From Sapria himalayana (taxonomy: Eukaryota; Streptophyta; Magnoliopsida; Malpighiales; Rafflesiaceae): DNA of 64,000 bases. The position numbers and the translations under genes are program-made. The DNA lies in assembly GCA_029783825.1 (NCBI GenBank), contig JAREIK010002254.1:1705169-1769168 (forward strand), written 5' to 3'. A model generated the notes under the pieces. It had not been told where the DNA came from and did not search any database. It worked only from the letters and a program-made list of their open reading frames with translations. Of this stretch, positions 47,254-58,884 are shown in pieces (positions within the stretch are counted from its first letter, which is position 1; each line of letters begins with the position of its first letter).

Positions 47254-50017
47254 AAATTAAAAACCACCTTGATGAAAATTTTGAAAACCAATTTAGAGGA
47301 ATTACAAATTTCAATGGAGATTATCTCCTAAATAAGATAGATCATAAAATTACGAACGAAGAAAATGATGCACTTACCAAATTCCTGGATGAAGAAGAAC
47401 TGAAGTTTATTGTTTTTAACAAGGGAAATAACAGTGCCCCAGGTCCTGATGGGTGGAACAATGAGTTCTATCAAAACTGTTGGTCAATCATAAAAAAATG
47501 GCCTCCTAGGGGCTATACATTGGATATTTTGTGGAGTAGAAATAGGTAAGAAATGTAGTGGCTCGTACTTGGTTCTTATTCATAAAATGGAAAACTCCCA
47601 TAAAGCTGAAGATTTTAGACCTATCAGCCTGTGTAACTCCATTTATAAAATCTTGGCCAAGCTACTTCAAAACAGATTAGCTGTAATATTGCCAAAAATC
47701 ATTTCTAAAGAACAATCTGGATTTATGAAAAATAGATTACTAATGAAAGATATTTGTTTAGCTAAAGAAATGATTAGAGAAATAAAATCCAAATCTAGAG
47801 GTCATAATGTATTGCTAAAACTAGATCTCTCAAAAGCTTTTGATAGAATTGAATGGAAAATTTTATGTTTTGTCATGAGAAAGATGGGTTTTTTCTGAAA
47901 CCTGGACTGACTTGATTTATAGATGCATATCAAGTCCTTGGATTAAAATTCTTGTCAATGGAGAATTAGGAAAAGATATCAAGTCGATAAGAGGATTAAG
48001 GCAAGGTGATCCCCTTTCTCCATCCCTCTTTAATATCTACCTAGAGCTCCTCATTGTTAATGTCAAAAATAAAATTTTTTCAGGAAGTATAGGTCGGTTT
48101 AGTCAGCCTATTAATACTCCTTTAGTGTGATGCTTGGCTTATGCTGATGATGTGATCATTTTCACAAATGGAAGCTCTAGATCCCTACATAACCTCATGG
48201 AGTTGTTAAAAGTCTTAGAGGAAGAAACGGGATAGAAAATTAATAACAAAAAGTGCCAATTCATGATTGCCAAAGAAGCTCCAATAAGTCTAGGTCATAG
48301 AATTAACAAAATAACAGGTTTCACATAGATAAAAGGTGCACTTCAATATCTTGGATGCCCAATATACGAAAGAAAACTAAAACCAATATACCTAGATTTC
48401 CTACTTGAAAAAATTAAAAATAAAATTGCTGGCTGGAAAGTGGACATACTTTCCATGAGTGGTAGAATTGCTCTGATTACCCATGTGTTACAAATCTTAG
48501 TCATGCAGAATCTAATGATTACTCAACTTCTAGTGTCGGATAAAAAAAGAATAGAGAAGGAATTCGCCCATTTCTTATGGGGATCAAAAAGTGGCAAAAG
48601 AAAGTTACATTGAAAAAAATAGAAAGATCTTTGCTACCCCTTACAGGAAACAGACATCAGCTTTACTGATTTAAACAATCTAGCTAAAGCGTGGGCATAC
48701 AAAAGATGGTGGAGGCTCAAAGAAAAAAATAACCTATGGGTTGGATTTATGAGAGCTAAATATTGTATAGAGGATGATATAAATAGGAATAAAAATAAGA
48801 ACAAAGCATCACAAATCTGGATTCAAATGCTCAATCAAAGGGAATTAGTGGAAAAACATTCTAATATCACTAAAAATGGTTGGAAATGTAATTTGAGTGC
48901 AGACGGAATATTCTCAATTAAAACAATTAAAGAAAAAGTAAGATGTAGGAAGGAAATGCACCCTTTATTTAAATGGATATGGGATAATGATAATAGTCAA
49001 AAAATAAAAACTGATACATGGAAAGTTCTCTCAGATATCATTCCTATAGATGAAAACATAAAAACAAAAGGCATACAACTTGCCTCGAGATGTGAATGTT
49101 GTTTGCAAAAACAAGAATCGCTTGATCATCTATTTTCCGAAGGTAATATAGCCATGGAAATATGGGGAAGACTAGAGTCTGAAATGGGATTAAAACATGC
49201 ATGCATTCCTCTTAGAAATAGACTAATTAAATGGAGTAATGCACATTTTCAGCACAGCTCACAGAAATGGCTTAAAAATAACATACCTCACATTGCTATC
49301 CGGTGTATATGGAAAGCTAGGAATAATAGCATATATGAAGGGCACAGAATGGACCCTGAAGACGTATGGAAAGCAATAAAGATTGAAATAAAAATCGCCT
49401 CGGAATCCTCCCCACTTGCAGCTCAAAGCTCTCTTCTAGATACTCACACTCTAAAATTCTGGAATCTCACGGTGTCTAAAATCATCCCACTAAAAGTTAT
49501 AGGAGTTTAATAGGAAAAACTAGAAAAAGGCAGATTAGCCCTAAACACTGATAGTAGCTTCGACAGGAACATAGGCCTAGCTGGTGGAGGAGGTGCCTTA
49601 AGGGACTCTTGTGGTCACTTAATATTTGCTTACTCATGTCCCAATAATGCATCAACTACCCTCCATGCAGAAATATTAGCATTAAGGGATGGACTCAGAA
49701 TATGTTACTCTAAAGAGCTAAAAAATATAGATATACAAATAGATTCTAAAATATTGGTAGACTTAGTGAATAATAAATGTAGCACGTGGAAATTTGAAGA
49801 GGAGTTAGAGGAAATTAACAAATTAATAATATCCTTAAATGCATCACACACGCACATATATAGGGAAGCAGGTGCCTTAGTAGATAAATTAGCAAAAGAA
49901 GGAAAACTTAAAGAATCCCATGTATATGAAGAAGACTCTCTTCCAGAGAGATTTAAAGGTATTATAAAACTAGATAAAAAAGAATTCCCATACATCCAAA
50001 TAATCAAAAAAGATTGA

Positions 50018-51115
50018 GAGGATATTATAAGATTTCGTCATTGCTGTGAGTTTTCAAGTTCTTTTGTTCTTATATCAGCACAGGGCAGGTTCCAGAATCG
50101 CTCAAGTCTTCATGGTCCTGAAGGAAGACTTTGTAGAAATGAATAATTACAATGTGGCTACATTCTGGATTGCCCCACAAAAATATCAGTTCTCACTGCA
50201 GGTTCGGAATCACACTGTAGAGAGTAAAAATGGACTGCATACCTGATGTTTCGGTCGTTTTGTTTTTTCTTTTATTTTGTATTTTTCTTAGCAGCAAGGA
50301 TATCTAAAATAGGAGGAACCGACATGCGCACAAGTGCCTATATCTCCGGCATTATAGATTCTAAGTCTGTATGAACTTTCTGATGTGGCCATGTTAAACG
50401 GCTTAAGTTTAGGTGTGGTTTGTGTTATAAGGTTATGTAGTGTCTATATTATTTTAATGTAATTTAGAAGTCCACAAAAGTAGGCTAGGTTGTGTACACT
50501 ATAGAAAGCTGCTGTCCACAATTGGGTGCAACAAAATGCTGCTATGTAAGTGCTGACAGCAGAAACTATTGGATGCTTGGTTTGAAGGAGCCAGAATAGT
50601 GAGAAAGAGATCCAACAGAAATGCTGGAGGCTGGAAATCTCTGCGTTTGTGGCATGTATGCAAGTGACAGGTAGAGGAAGATCAACTACACGGGTGTCCG
50701 TGGAAGATTTCAGGAGATAGGACCACGTTTAATAGAGCCTTTTCTGCAAAACATAAAGCTAAACAGCTCTTGATACATAAGCTCAACAAAGTTGTTGGAC
50801 AAGATAAAAGGCCCGACAGGAAGGGAAAGGAAGCTAGTTTGAAGAAGGGGATTGAAGGATAAAAATTCATCTCTCAACTAGCAACAAAGTGCAGGCAGCA
50901 ACAATGCTGAAAATCCCAACAGAAACTCAAAATTGTTCGCTAGGTGGATTAGAATGAGCAAATATTTGTCCATGTTTACTTTATTACATTTACAATAACT
51001 AATGCTTAGTGTAGGTGAAAAGGGTGTAAAGGGTTATGGGTAGCAAGCAAGTAGGTTGTAAAAATGGTATTCCTTCGCCAAAAGAGAGGGTTATAATTAA
51101 TAAATAAACTTTCAC
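50018..51115 (+). other. LINE F 3' UTR
   Basis: About 1.1 kb, no coding sequence with family similarity. The end reads GTGTAAAGGGTTATGGGTAG, TTGTAAAAATGGTATTCC, AAAAGAGAGGGTTATAATTA, ATAAATAAACTTTCAC and A-run, then array A6. Confidence 0.75.
51071..51090 (+). other. LINE 3'-terminal stem-loop (LINE F)
   Basis: TCCTT (51071-51075) pairs with GAGGG (51086-51090); the inner pair has become T-G wobble, so pairing is kept. Loop CGCCAAAAGA. Confidence 0.6.
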
Positions 51116-51851
51116 AAAAAAAAAAGAAGAATAATAAGAATAAAAAGAATAATAAGAATAATAAGAATAATAAGAATATAAAGAATAAGAAGAATAAGAA
51201 GAATAAGAAGAATAAAAAGATTAAAAAGAATAAGAAAAAAAAGAAGATATGAAGAATAAGAAGAATAACTAAAAGAAGGAGAATTAGAAAATTAAAAAGA
51301 ATTTTGAAACTTAAAAAACTAAGAAGAATAAGAATAAAAAAAATAATAAGAATAATAAGAATAATAATAATAATAATAATATGAAGAATAAGAACAACAA
51401 GAAGAAAAAGAAGAATAGGAAGAATTAAGAATATTCAGGCGAATAAGAAGAAAAAAAAGTATATGAAGAATAAGAAGAATAAACACAATATAATGATATA
51501 GAAGAATAAAATAAATAAGATGAATAAAATGAATATGAAAAATAAAGGCTTAAGAAGGATAAGAATAAAAAAAGAAAAAAAAGAAAAAAAAGTAAAGAAG
51601 AAAAATAAGAATAGGTAGAAAATGAAGAATATGAAGAATAACACAGAGAAGAAGAAGAAGAATAAGAAAAAGAATAAGAAGAATAAGAAGAGTAAGAAGA
51701 ATAAGATCAATAAGTAGAATAAGATGAATAAGAATAATAGGAAGAAAAGGAATAATATGAAAAATAAGAAGAATAACAATAATAAAAAGAATTAGAAAAA
51801 TAAGAAGAATAAAAAGAATAAGAAGATTTAGAAAAATTAGAAGAAAAAGAA

Positions 51852-51893
<42 letters not shown>

Positions 51894-54800
51894 GAACAAT
51901 AAGAATAATAAGTAGAATAAGATTAATAAGAAGAGTAAAAAGAATACGAAGAATAAGAAGAATAATAACAAATAAGAAGAATAATAATAATAATAAGAGT
52001 AATAAGATGAATAAGGAAAAAATAAGAATAAGATGAATAATTAGAATAAAAAGAATAAGAAGGATATGAAAAATAAGAAAAATAAAAAGAATAAGAATAA
52101 AAATAAGAATTATAAGCAGAAGAATAATAAAAAGAAAAATAATAAGATTAAAAGAATAAGAAGATGAAGAAATATACGAATAAAATATCGTATAAGTAGA
52201 ATTATAATAATGAAAAAAAAGAAGAATATGAAAATTTAGAAGAACAAGATGGATAAGTAGAATAAGAATAATATGAAGAATTACTAAATAAAAAAAATAA
52301 GATAAATAAGATGAATAAGAAGAATAAAAAGAAAAAAAAAGAAGAATAAAAAGAATAAACAGAATAAGAAGAATAAGAAGAATACATTGAATATTAAGAA
52401 TTAAAAAGAATAAGAAGGATAAGAAGACTAAGATGAAAATTAAGAATAAGAAGAATAAGAAGAATAAGAACAATAAGAAAAATAAGAAGAATCATGAGAA
52501 TCAAAAGAAAAAGAAAAAATAAGGATAAGAAAATATGATGATAAAAAAGATTAAGATGACTAAGAATAATAAAAAGATAAAAAAGATTAAGAAGAATAAG
52601 AATAAAAAATTGGAATAAGAATAATAATAAGAATAAAAAGAATAAGATGAATAAGAAGAATAAAAAGATATAAAGAATAAAAAGAATAAGAACAATAAGA
52701 AGAATAAATAAATAAGATGATTAAGAACTTTAAAAGAACAAAAAAATAAGAAGAATAAAAAGAATAAGAACAATAAACGGAATAAGAAGATTAAGAAGAA
52801 TAAGAAAAATAAGAATAATAATAAGAATAAGAATAAGAATAATAAGAAGATAAAGAATAATAAGAACAACTAGGATAAAAATAATAACAAGAAGATTTAA
52901 TAGAATAATAAGAATAAAAAGAATATGAAGAAAAAACAAATAAGACAATAATAAGATTAAGAAGAATCAAAAGAATAAAAAGTATAATAAAAATAAGAAG
53001 TATAAGAAGAATAAATAGAATAATAACAATAAGAAGGATAAAGAGAATTAGAAGAATTAGGGAATAAGAAAACAAAGAATAAGATAAAATGAATAAGAAG
53101 ATTACGAATAATAAGAATAATAAGAATAATAAAAAAATAAGAAGAATGTGAACAACAACGATATATAGATGAATAGAAAGATTAAAAAAGATAAATGGAA
53201 TAAAAAGTTAAAGGAGAATAAAATGAATAAGAAGTATAAGGAGAAAAAGAATAATAAGAAGAATAAGAAGAATATGAAGATATGAAGAATAAGAAGAATA
53301 TGTTTAATTAGAAGAATAAAAAGATGAAAAAAAATAAGAAGAATAATAGAATAAAAATAATATGAAGAATAATTTGAAGAAAATAAAGAATAAGAAAAAT
53401 AAGAATAATAAAAAGAATAAGAAGAATAAGAACAAGAAAAAAAGTAGAATAATAAGATTTTGGAGATAAGAAGAATAAAAAGATTATAAAGAATAAAATG
53501 AATAAGAAGAATAAGTTGAATAAGAAAAATAAATAGAATGAGAAGATTAATAAGAATAAGAAGAACAAGAAGAATAATGAAAATATTAATTATTAGAAGA
53601 ATACAAAGAATAAGAAGAATAAAAAGAATATGAAATATAAGAAGAATAATAAGAATAAAAGGACTAAGAATAATAAGAAGTATAATAAGAATAAGACTAA
53701 AAAGAAAATAAAAAGAATAAAAAATTAATAAAAAGAAGAATAAGATGAATAAGGAGAATAAGTAGAATACGAAGAATAAGTAGAATAAGAATAATAAAAA
53801 AAATAAAAAGATTAAGGAGAAAAAGAGAATAAGAAGTATATGAATAATTAGAAGAATAAGAAGTCTAATGAGAATAAGAACAATAAGAATAATAAGAAAA
53901 TTAAAAAAAAAAGAAGAATAAGAATAATAAGAATAATAAGATGAATACGATAAATAAGAAGACTAGGCACAATAAGAAGAATAGGAATAATAAAAAAAAT
54001 AAAAAGAATAAGATGAATAAAAAAAAGAAGGATAAAAAGAATAGGAATATTAAGAATAAGATTAATAAGAATAATAAAAAATATAAAAAGATTAAAAAGA
54101 ATAAGAAGAATAAAAATAATAAGAAGAATAATAAGAAGAAAAAAAGAATAAGAAGAATAAAAAGAATAAGAAGAATAAGAAGAACAAAAAGAATAATAAG
54201 TATTAGAAGAATACACAGAATAAGAAGAATAAGAAGATTAAGAAGAATAAGAAGAATAAGACAAATAATAAGAATAAGAAGAATAAAAAGAATAAGAATA
54301 ATAAGATGAATAAGATGAATAAGAAGAATAAAATAAATAAAGAATATAAGAATAATAAAAGATTCAGAAAAAGAAGAATAAGATGAGTAAGGAGAATAAG
54401 AAGATTAAGAAGAATAAGTAAAATAAGAATAATAAAAAGAAAATGAAGATTACGGAAAATAAGAATAATAATAAGAATTAGAAGAATAACAAGAATAACA
54501 AGAATTAGAAGAATAACAAGAATTAGAAGAATAAGAAGAATAACAAGAATAAGAAGAATAAGAAGAATACGAACAATAAGAAAAATAAGAATAATAATAA
54601 TAATAAGTTGAATAAGAAGAATATTAAGAAAAAGAAGAATAAGAACAATAAGATGAATAAAAAAGAAAAAGTGGAATAGGAAGGATATGAAGAAAAGGAA
54701 TAATAAGAAGAATAAGAAAAATAAAAAAAAAATAAGAAGAATAATAAGAATTAGAAGATAAAGAATAATAAGAATAATAGGATGAAAAACAAAAATAATA

Positions 54801-55865
54801 AGAAAATAAAGAATAATAAGAATAAAAAAAATAAGAATAAAAAGAAAAAAATAATTATAAGAATAAGAAGAAAAAATATAATAAGAAGAATAAAAGACTA
54901 ATAAGAATAAGAAGGATTATAAGAATAAGTCGAATAAGTAGAATTGGATAAATAAAAAAAATAAAAAAATAAGAAGAATATGAAGAATAAGAAGAATATG
55001 TACAATTAGTAGAAGAAGAATTTGAAGAATTAGCTAAAAAAAATTATGTTAAATAAGAAGAATAAATAGAATATTATGATAAATATGAATAAGATGAATA
55101 AGAAAAATATGAAAAATAAAAAAATTTTGAAAGATAAGAATAAGAAGAAGAATAAAATAAAATAAAAAGAAAAATAAGATGAATAAAACGAATAAAAAGA
55201 ATTAAAAGAATATGAAGTATAAGGAGAAATAAAAGAATAAGAATAACAAAAGAATAAGAAAAATTAGAAGAATAATAAGAAGAAGAAGAAAAAGAAGGAT
55301 AAGTAGAATAAGAAGTATAAGAAGAATAAGAATAATAAGAAGAATAGAATAATAAGAAGTATAAGTTGGATAAAGTGGATAAGAAAAATAAGAAGAAAAA
55401 AAAGAAAAAAAATAATTAGAAGAAAAAAAAGAAAAATAATAATTAGAAGAAAAAGAAGAATAAAAAGAATAAAAAAATAAGATGAATAAAAAGAATAGGA
55501 AGAATAGGAAGAATAGGAATAATAAGAAAAATAAGAAGAAAATAAAGAATAAAAAGAATAAAAAGAATATGAATACTAAGAATAAGAAGAAAAATAAAAA
55601 ATATAAGAAGACTAAAGAGAATAAAAAGAATAAGAATTATAAGAAGAATTAGATGAATAAGAAGAATAATAAGAATAAGAAGAATAATAAGAATAAATAG
55701 AATAAGAAGAATAAGAATAATAATAGGAATTAGAAGAATAAGAAGAATAAAAAAACTAGAAGAACAAGAAGAATAATGATTATAAGAATATAAAGAATAA
55801 GATGAATAAGTAGAATAAGAAGAATAAAAAGAGTAAGACGAATAATAAAAATAAGAAGAATAATC
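51116..55865 (+). repeat. purine array A6, 9-bp unit
   Basis: About 4.75 kb, the longest array, more degenerate than A1, with many ATAATAAGAAT and AAAAATAAG variants and an (AAT)n run at 51853-51890. It starts in the A-run of LINE F and ends where fragment G begins. Encoded frames (51435-54309) are low-complexity only. Confidence 0.95.
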
Positions 55866-56956
55866 CTGAGGGGCGACTCAAGAAGGTACTTTGTGGCGGG
55901 AGCTGAAGGGAAATTAAATAAGGGATGAATCAAGAATTTATAAGAAGTGTATTACCATATATATATCTTTTTAGTTGTGCAAGTCAAGGGTAGAAAATGC
56001 TGAAAGTATAACAAATAGAGAGCAGTTAAAGTTTATATGTATGGGCTTCGGCAAAAAGTTTGTGATCAGAGCTGAAGGATAGGAAGAAATATGTTAATTA
56101 AATGAGTAGATTAAAAGTGTTTCTTCTAGTTTTAATGTAATGAGTTGATGGGCAGACCTATGTGATGTAATGGGGCTTAGGGTAGTTTAGGTAAAGGATA
56201 GAGGGAAAGAGAGTGAAGTGAGTTAATAGACAGGTAGATGCTTGTTCTTGTTTTCTTTTGCAGAGAAAATTAAAACTGAATAACAGGGAGAAGAGGGAAA
56301 GAACAGCAAGACTACAATAGTTTAATCCTATAACAATGATGAGGAAGTGCTGGGTGTATGTAACTTTATCAAGGACTGTACCCCTCTTAGAATAGCAGCA
56401 CAAAAAAACTTCCTACTAAGTACAACAGAGTGTTTGTCAGTAACACTATTAGTAATGTCAGTAATGGTCTATAAGAGTTAACAAGGCTTGTGTGTCACCT
56501 GAGTCTGTAAATGAATATAAATGTATCTAAACATGAAGTGTCTATAAGACTTGTAGTGTCAAGAAAATTAGTCTGTAGAATGAGGAGGATTGTGTCAATG
56601 TCGGTTTCAGAAAGGGAGGGGCAGAGCTCACTATGCGAGAAAGGAGCAGGAATCAAGAGGATAAAGCAGCCAAATAGAATAGACAGGAAAAGAAAGGAAT
56701 TGCAGAAAGGCTAAGGTTGAAGCAGATGTATAAATCACACCTGGTGCACCAATACTCAAGTCCATTGAAATAGCTTGAACAATATCAAAAGTAAAAAATT
56801 AAAACAATAGAACAGAATATATAAGTAGGAAGAATGCATGTTGCTATTGCTTTATTTTGGGAAAGGTGTAAGAGGGCAAAGGGTAGTTATAGGTTGTAAA
56901 CAATTGTATTCCTCCACCAAAAGAGAGGGTTATATTAATAATAGAACAAAATTTTC
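55866..56956 (+). mobile_element. 5'-truncated LINE, 3' UTR only (copy G)
   Basis: Begins TCCTGAGGGGCGACTCAAG (55864 on), matching the second G-block of the LINE A 3' UTR (about 15670). It ends with the terminal signature (GGGTAGTTATAGGTTGTAAA, AATTGTATTCCTCC, AAAAGAGAGGG) and short A-run. The frame at 56511-56714 (+) has no recognisable family. Same orientation as the other array-bound copies. Confidence 0.7.
56910..56929 (+). other. LINE 3'-terminal stem-loop (copy G)
   Basis: TCCTC (56910-56914) pairs with GAGGG (56925-56929), loop CACCAAAAGA. Identical to LINE B. Confidence 0.6.
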
Positions 56957-57376
56957 AAAAAAAGAAGAAGAATAGAAAGAATAAGAAGAATAAGAAGAAT
57001 AATAAGAATAAGAAGAATAATAATAATAAGAAAAATAAAATGGATAAAAAATATAAGAAGAATAACAATTAAGAAAAAGAAGAATAAGTTTATTAAAGAG
57101 AATAAGAAGATTAAGAAGAAAAGTAGAATAACAATAATAAAAAGAATAAAAAAATTAAGGAGAATAAGAAGTATAAAGAGAATAAGAAGAATAATAAGTA
57201 TAAGGAGAATAAGAAGAATTAGAAGAATTAGAAGAAAAAAAAATAATAAGAATAAGAAGAATATAAAGAATAAGAAGAATAAAAAGAAAATTAAGAATAA
57301 GAACAATAAGATAAATAAGAAGAATAAGAAGACTATGAAGAATAGGATTAATAAGAAGAATAGGAAGAATAAGAAG
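56957..57376 (+). repeat. purine array A7, 9-bp unit
   Basis: About 0.42 kb, the last array. It follows copy G and ends abruptly at AGAATAATAGAGTTATACATA, where the AT-rich repeat begins. Confidence 0.93.
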
Positions 57377-58090
57377 AATAATAGAGTTATACATATATGT
57401 TGTTAATTATATATTTAAATATAGTTATGTATAATGTTTTTATAGTTATTCATATAGTAAAAGACAATTATTTATAGTTGCATGTTCTTATACCTATAGT
57501 ATAATTAGTTATAAATGGAGTTATATATAATTATATTTAATTATACATATAGTTATAAATATGTATGTAGTTAAAATATAGTTATATATAACATTTTTAT
57601 AGTTATACATATAGTAAAATATAATTATATATAGTTATATATTATTATACATATAGTATATTTTGTTAGAAATATAGTTATGTAGAATTATACATATAGT
57701 TATAAATTATTATAAAGTTAAAAAATAGTTAAATATAGTTATAAATATATTTATAAAAATAGTTTACATAGTTAAAAATATAGTTAAATATAATTATAAA
57801 GTGTTTTATATAGTTATAGATATATTTATAAATAGTTATACTTATATAGACATATAGTCATATATATGTTGTTATAAGTTTTAATTATAATTATAGTTAC
57901 AAGTGTGATTGCACACATAGTTATACATATAATTATTAATGTAGTTATGCATGTTGTAGATGTATTTATATATAGATATTCATGTAATTTTATATATTTA
58001 TACATATAGTTATGTATAGGTATTGATGTAGATAAATATATTTATATATAGTTATACGTTGATATACATATTGTCAAATACATTTATATA

Positions 58091-58129
<39 letters not shown>

Positions 58130-58240
58130 TAAATATATTTTGTTATATTTATTTATAGTTATGAATACTATTTTTATAGTTATACTATTTTTATAAATAT
58201 AAATATATTTATAATGTATTTAAATATATTTATGTGTTAT
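57377..58240. repeat. AT-rich repeat related to 2526-3812
   Basis: Shares the order TGTTGTTAATTATATATTTAAA, ATAGTTATGTATAA, CATATAGTAAAAGACAATTA, TTATAGTT with the 520-bp unit at the other end of the window. A (GT)17 microsatellite sits at 58094-58127. No genes. Confidence 0.8.
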
Positions 58241-58884
58241 TAATCTTGGGATCATCATATTTGCATAAATAATTATGGAAATATTAAATAAGTTGTTATA
58301 TACACACTGCTCACCACAAACACCAACACCCATTTTGTGATTAACATCCAAAACCACAAGATTGTTTGGGTGGCAAAAAACATGGATATCAAGCATGCAT
58401 ACCTACTATGCAACATCAACATCCACACAATGAAAACGCAATATATCACACATGCATGAAGTATGTATACACTTCATTGTATATAAGTAATCCAAGCATA
58501 CCATGGTGATAAATGAATATGGTACTTGTAATGATTTACCACGAACATCTAGATTAATATTGCGTGCTTAAGGAGGATCTACAAAAATTTGTATAATTGT
58601 GGTAATAACTTCACTATACATGATATCATACATACATAAAGAGCTATTATTTAATTTCTATGGAAAATACAATATATGGTAACAGTTAGGGTAGAAAAAG
58701 AATTTTGAAATAACAAACTACAGAATCAAAACACACTTCTGCATTAAGATAATAGATGAAGAGTTTGGATTGAAAGCGTACCTCAAATCAAAAAGAAACT
58801 CATGGCTGAAGAAATTCTCGCTTACCCTTCTATTTGGTTTTGATGTATCCGTGTCTAGAGAGAGAGAGGCGGATTGTAGAGGAC
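58241..58884. other. unique-looking intergenic DNA
   Basis: Not part of the arrays or AT repeats. No gene is supported. The 63-codon frame at 58770-58961 (+) crosses the left end of the TIR element at 58885 and is therefore not a conserved protein. Confidence 0.4.

Larger units (their letters stand above)
45669..50017 (+). pseudogene. LINE F ORF2, broken but complete in span
   Basis: Opens FLYWNVRGIANPSS (about 45670). The endonuclease (to about 46320) is heavily damaged: GGDFNIIRK is present and YTWCNN is followed by a stop. RT resumes after the 409-bp insertion: NSAPGPDGWNNEFYQ, FRPISLCNSIYKILAK, EQSGFMKNRL, LKLDLSKAFDRIEWK, GLRQGDPLSPSLFNIYLELL, and LAYADDVIIFTNG at 48131-48170 preceded by TGA. 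Zf-RVT (48749-49510) is a 253-codon open frame with SRCECC, HLFSEGN and AIRCIWKARNNS. RNase H (about 49530-50017) has LNTDSSFDRN (Gly to Ser), HAEILAL, QIDSKILVDL and AGALVDKLAK. Confidence 0.87.
45131..51115 (+). mobile_element. LINE F, best-preserved RT; 5'-truncated
   Basis: ORF1 C-terminal part, full-span ORF2, about 1.1-kb 3' UTR and the terminal signature, followed at once by array A6. A 409-bp LINE 3' fragment is inserted at 46845. Without it LINE F is about 5.6 kb. It is the only copy here with long intact RT, zf-RVT and RNase H frames and a YADD motif, though separated by stops. Confidence 0.88.

Noticed and set aside
51435..54309. Long Phe/Leu/Ile- and Lys/Asn-rich frames in array A6
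   Set aside because: Same repeat artefact as in A1. They look like membrane proteins only because of the codon set.
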